From: Spinacia oleracea
Taxonomy: Eukaryota; Streptophyta; Magnoliopsida; Caryophyllales; Amaranthaceae
DNA length: 64,000 bases
Direction: 5' to 3'
NCBI RefSeq assembly: GCF_020520425.1
Contig: NC_079489.1
Location: 19,244,001-19,308,000, forward strand
Shown here: piece after piece, positions 59,958-64,000 of the stretch
How the letters are laid out: each line of letters begins with the position of its first letter
How positions within the stretch are numbered: position 1 is the stretch's first letter
Position numbers and translations under genes: made by a program
The notes under the pieces: generated by a model
Told to the model about the DNA's origin: nothing
Databases searched by the model: none
The model's input: only the letters and a program-made list of their open reading frames with translations

Positions 59958-64000
<4,043 letters not shown>

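Overview
The window is nuclear DNA from a flowering plant, most likely a eudicot. The evidence is GT-AG introns, a plastid-targeted acetolactate synthase small subunit, a plant-type ankyrin/Raf-like kinase, a plant cytosolic sulfotransferase, plant-type alkenal reductases, and an AT-rich background full of plant transposons (Stowaway and Tourist MITEs, MULEs, a Helitron, SINEs, Copia and Gypsy elements). The species cannot be fixed from the sequence. The many copies ending in CTCCCTCCGTCCC and the LTR family starting TGTAGACACC would fit Caryophyllales, but that is only a guess.

Layout. 2.8-9.2 kb (minus): a complete 11-exon integrin-linked-kinase-like (ILK) gene encoding 473 aa. 9.7-20.8 kb: a gene-free block of nested transposons. 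It holds a Stowaway element split by a MULE that carries a broken PIF-type bHLH gene fragment, a SINE with perfect target duplications, and a 2.6-kb Helitron with the decayed remains of an RPA-like gene. 20.9-26.0 kb (minus): a complete Ty1/Copia retrotransposon with a 1485-aa open polyprotein, LTRs differing at one site, and a 5-bp target duplication. 26-37.4 kb: older repeats, ending in a three-layer nest: a MULE holds a deleted Gypsy element, whose own LTR holds a solo LTR of the same family.

37.6-48.6 kb (plus): a complete 12-exon gene for the regulatory (small) subunit of acetolactate synthase, 487 aa with two ACT-type repeats. 49.8-50.8 kb (plus): an intronless cytosolic sulfotransferase of 344 aa. 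53.4-56.2 kb and 59.96 kb to the window end (minus): a tandem pair of NADPH-dependent alkenal double-bond reductase genes with identical exon lengths. The first is complete (345 aa); the second loses most of exon 1 at the window edge. The DNA between them holds an inverted-repeat element and a LINE RNase H fragment.

The host genes do not form one pathway. The small subunit serves branched-chain amino acid synthesis in plastids, the reductases detoxify or reduce enones, the sulfotransferase modifies small molecules, and the ILK signals. No new multi-gene system was found. The most unusual items are the gene fragments inside the MULE, the nested insertions that can be ordered in time, the intact young Copia element, the GFG (not DFG) kinase with a GC-AG intron, and the partly shared intron positions of the two halves of the acetolactate synthase subunit gene.
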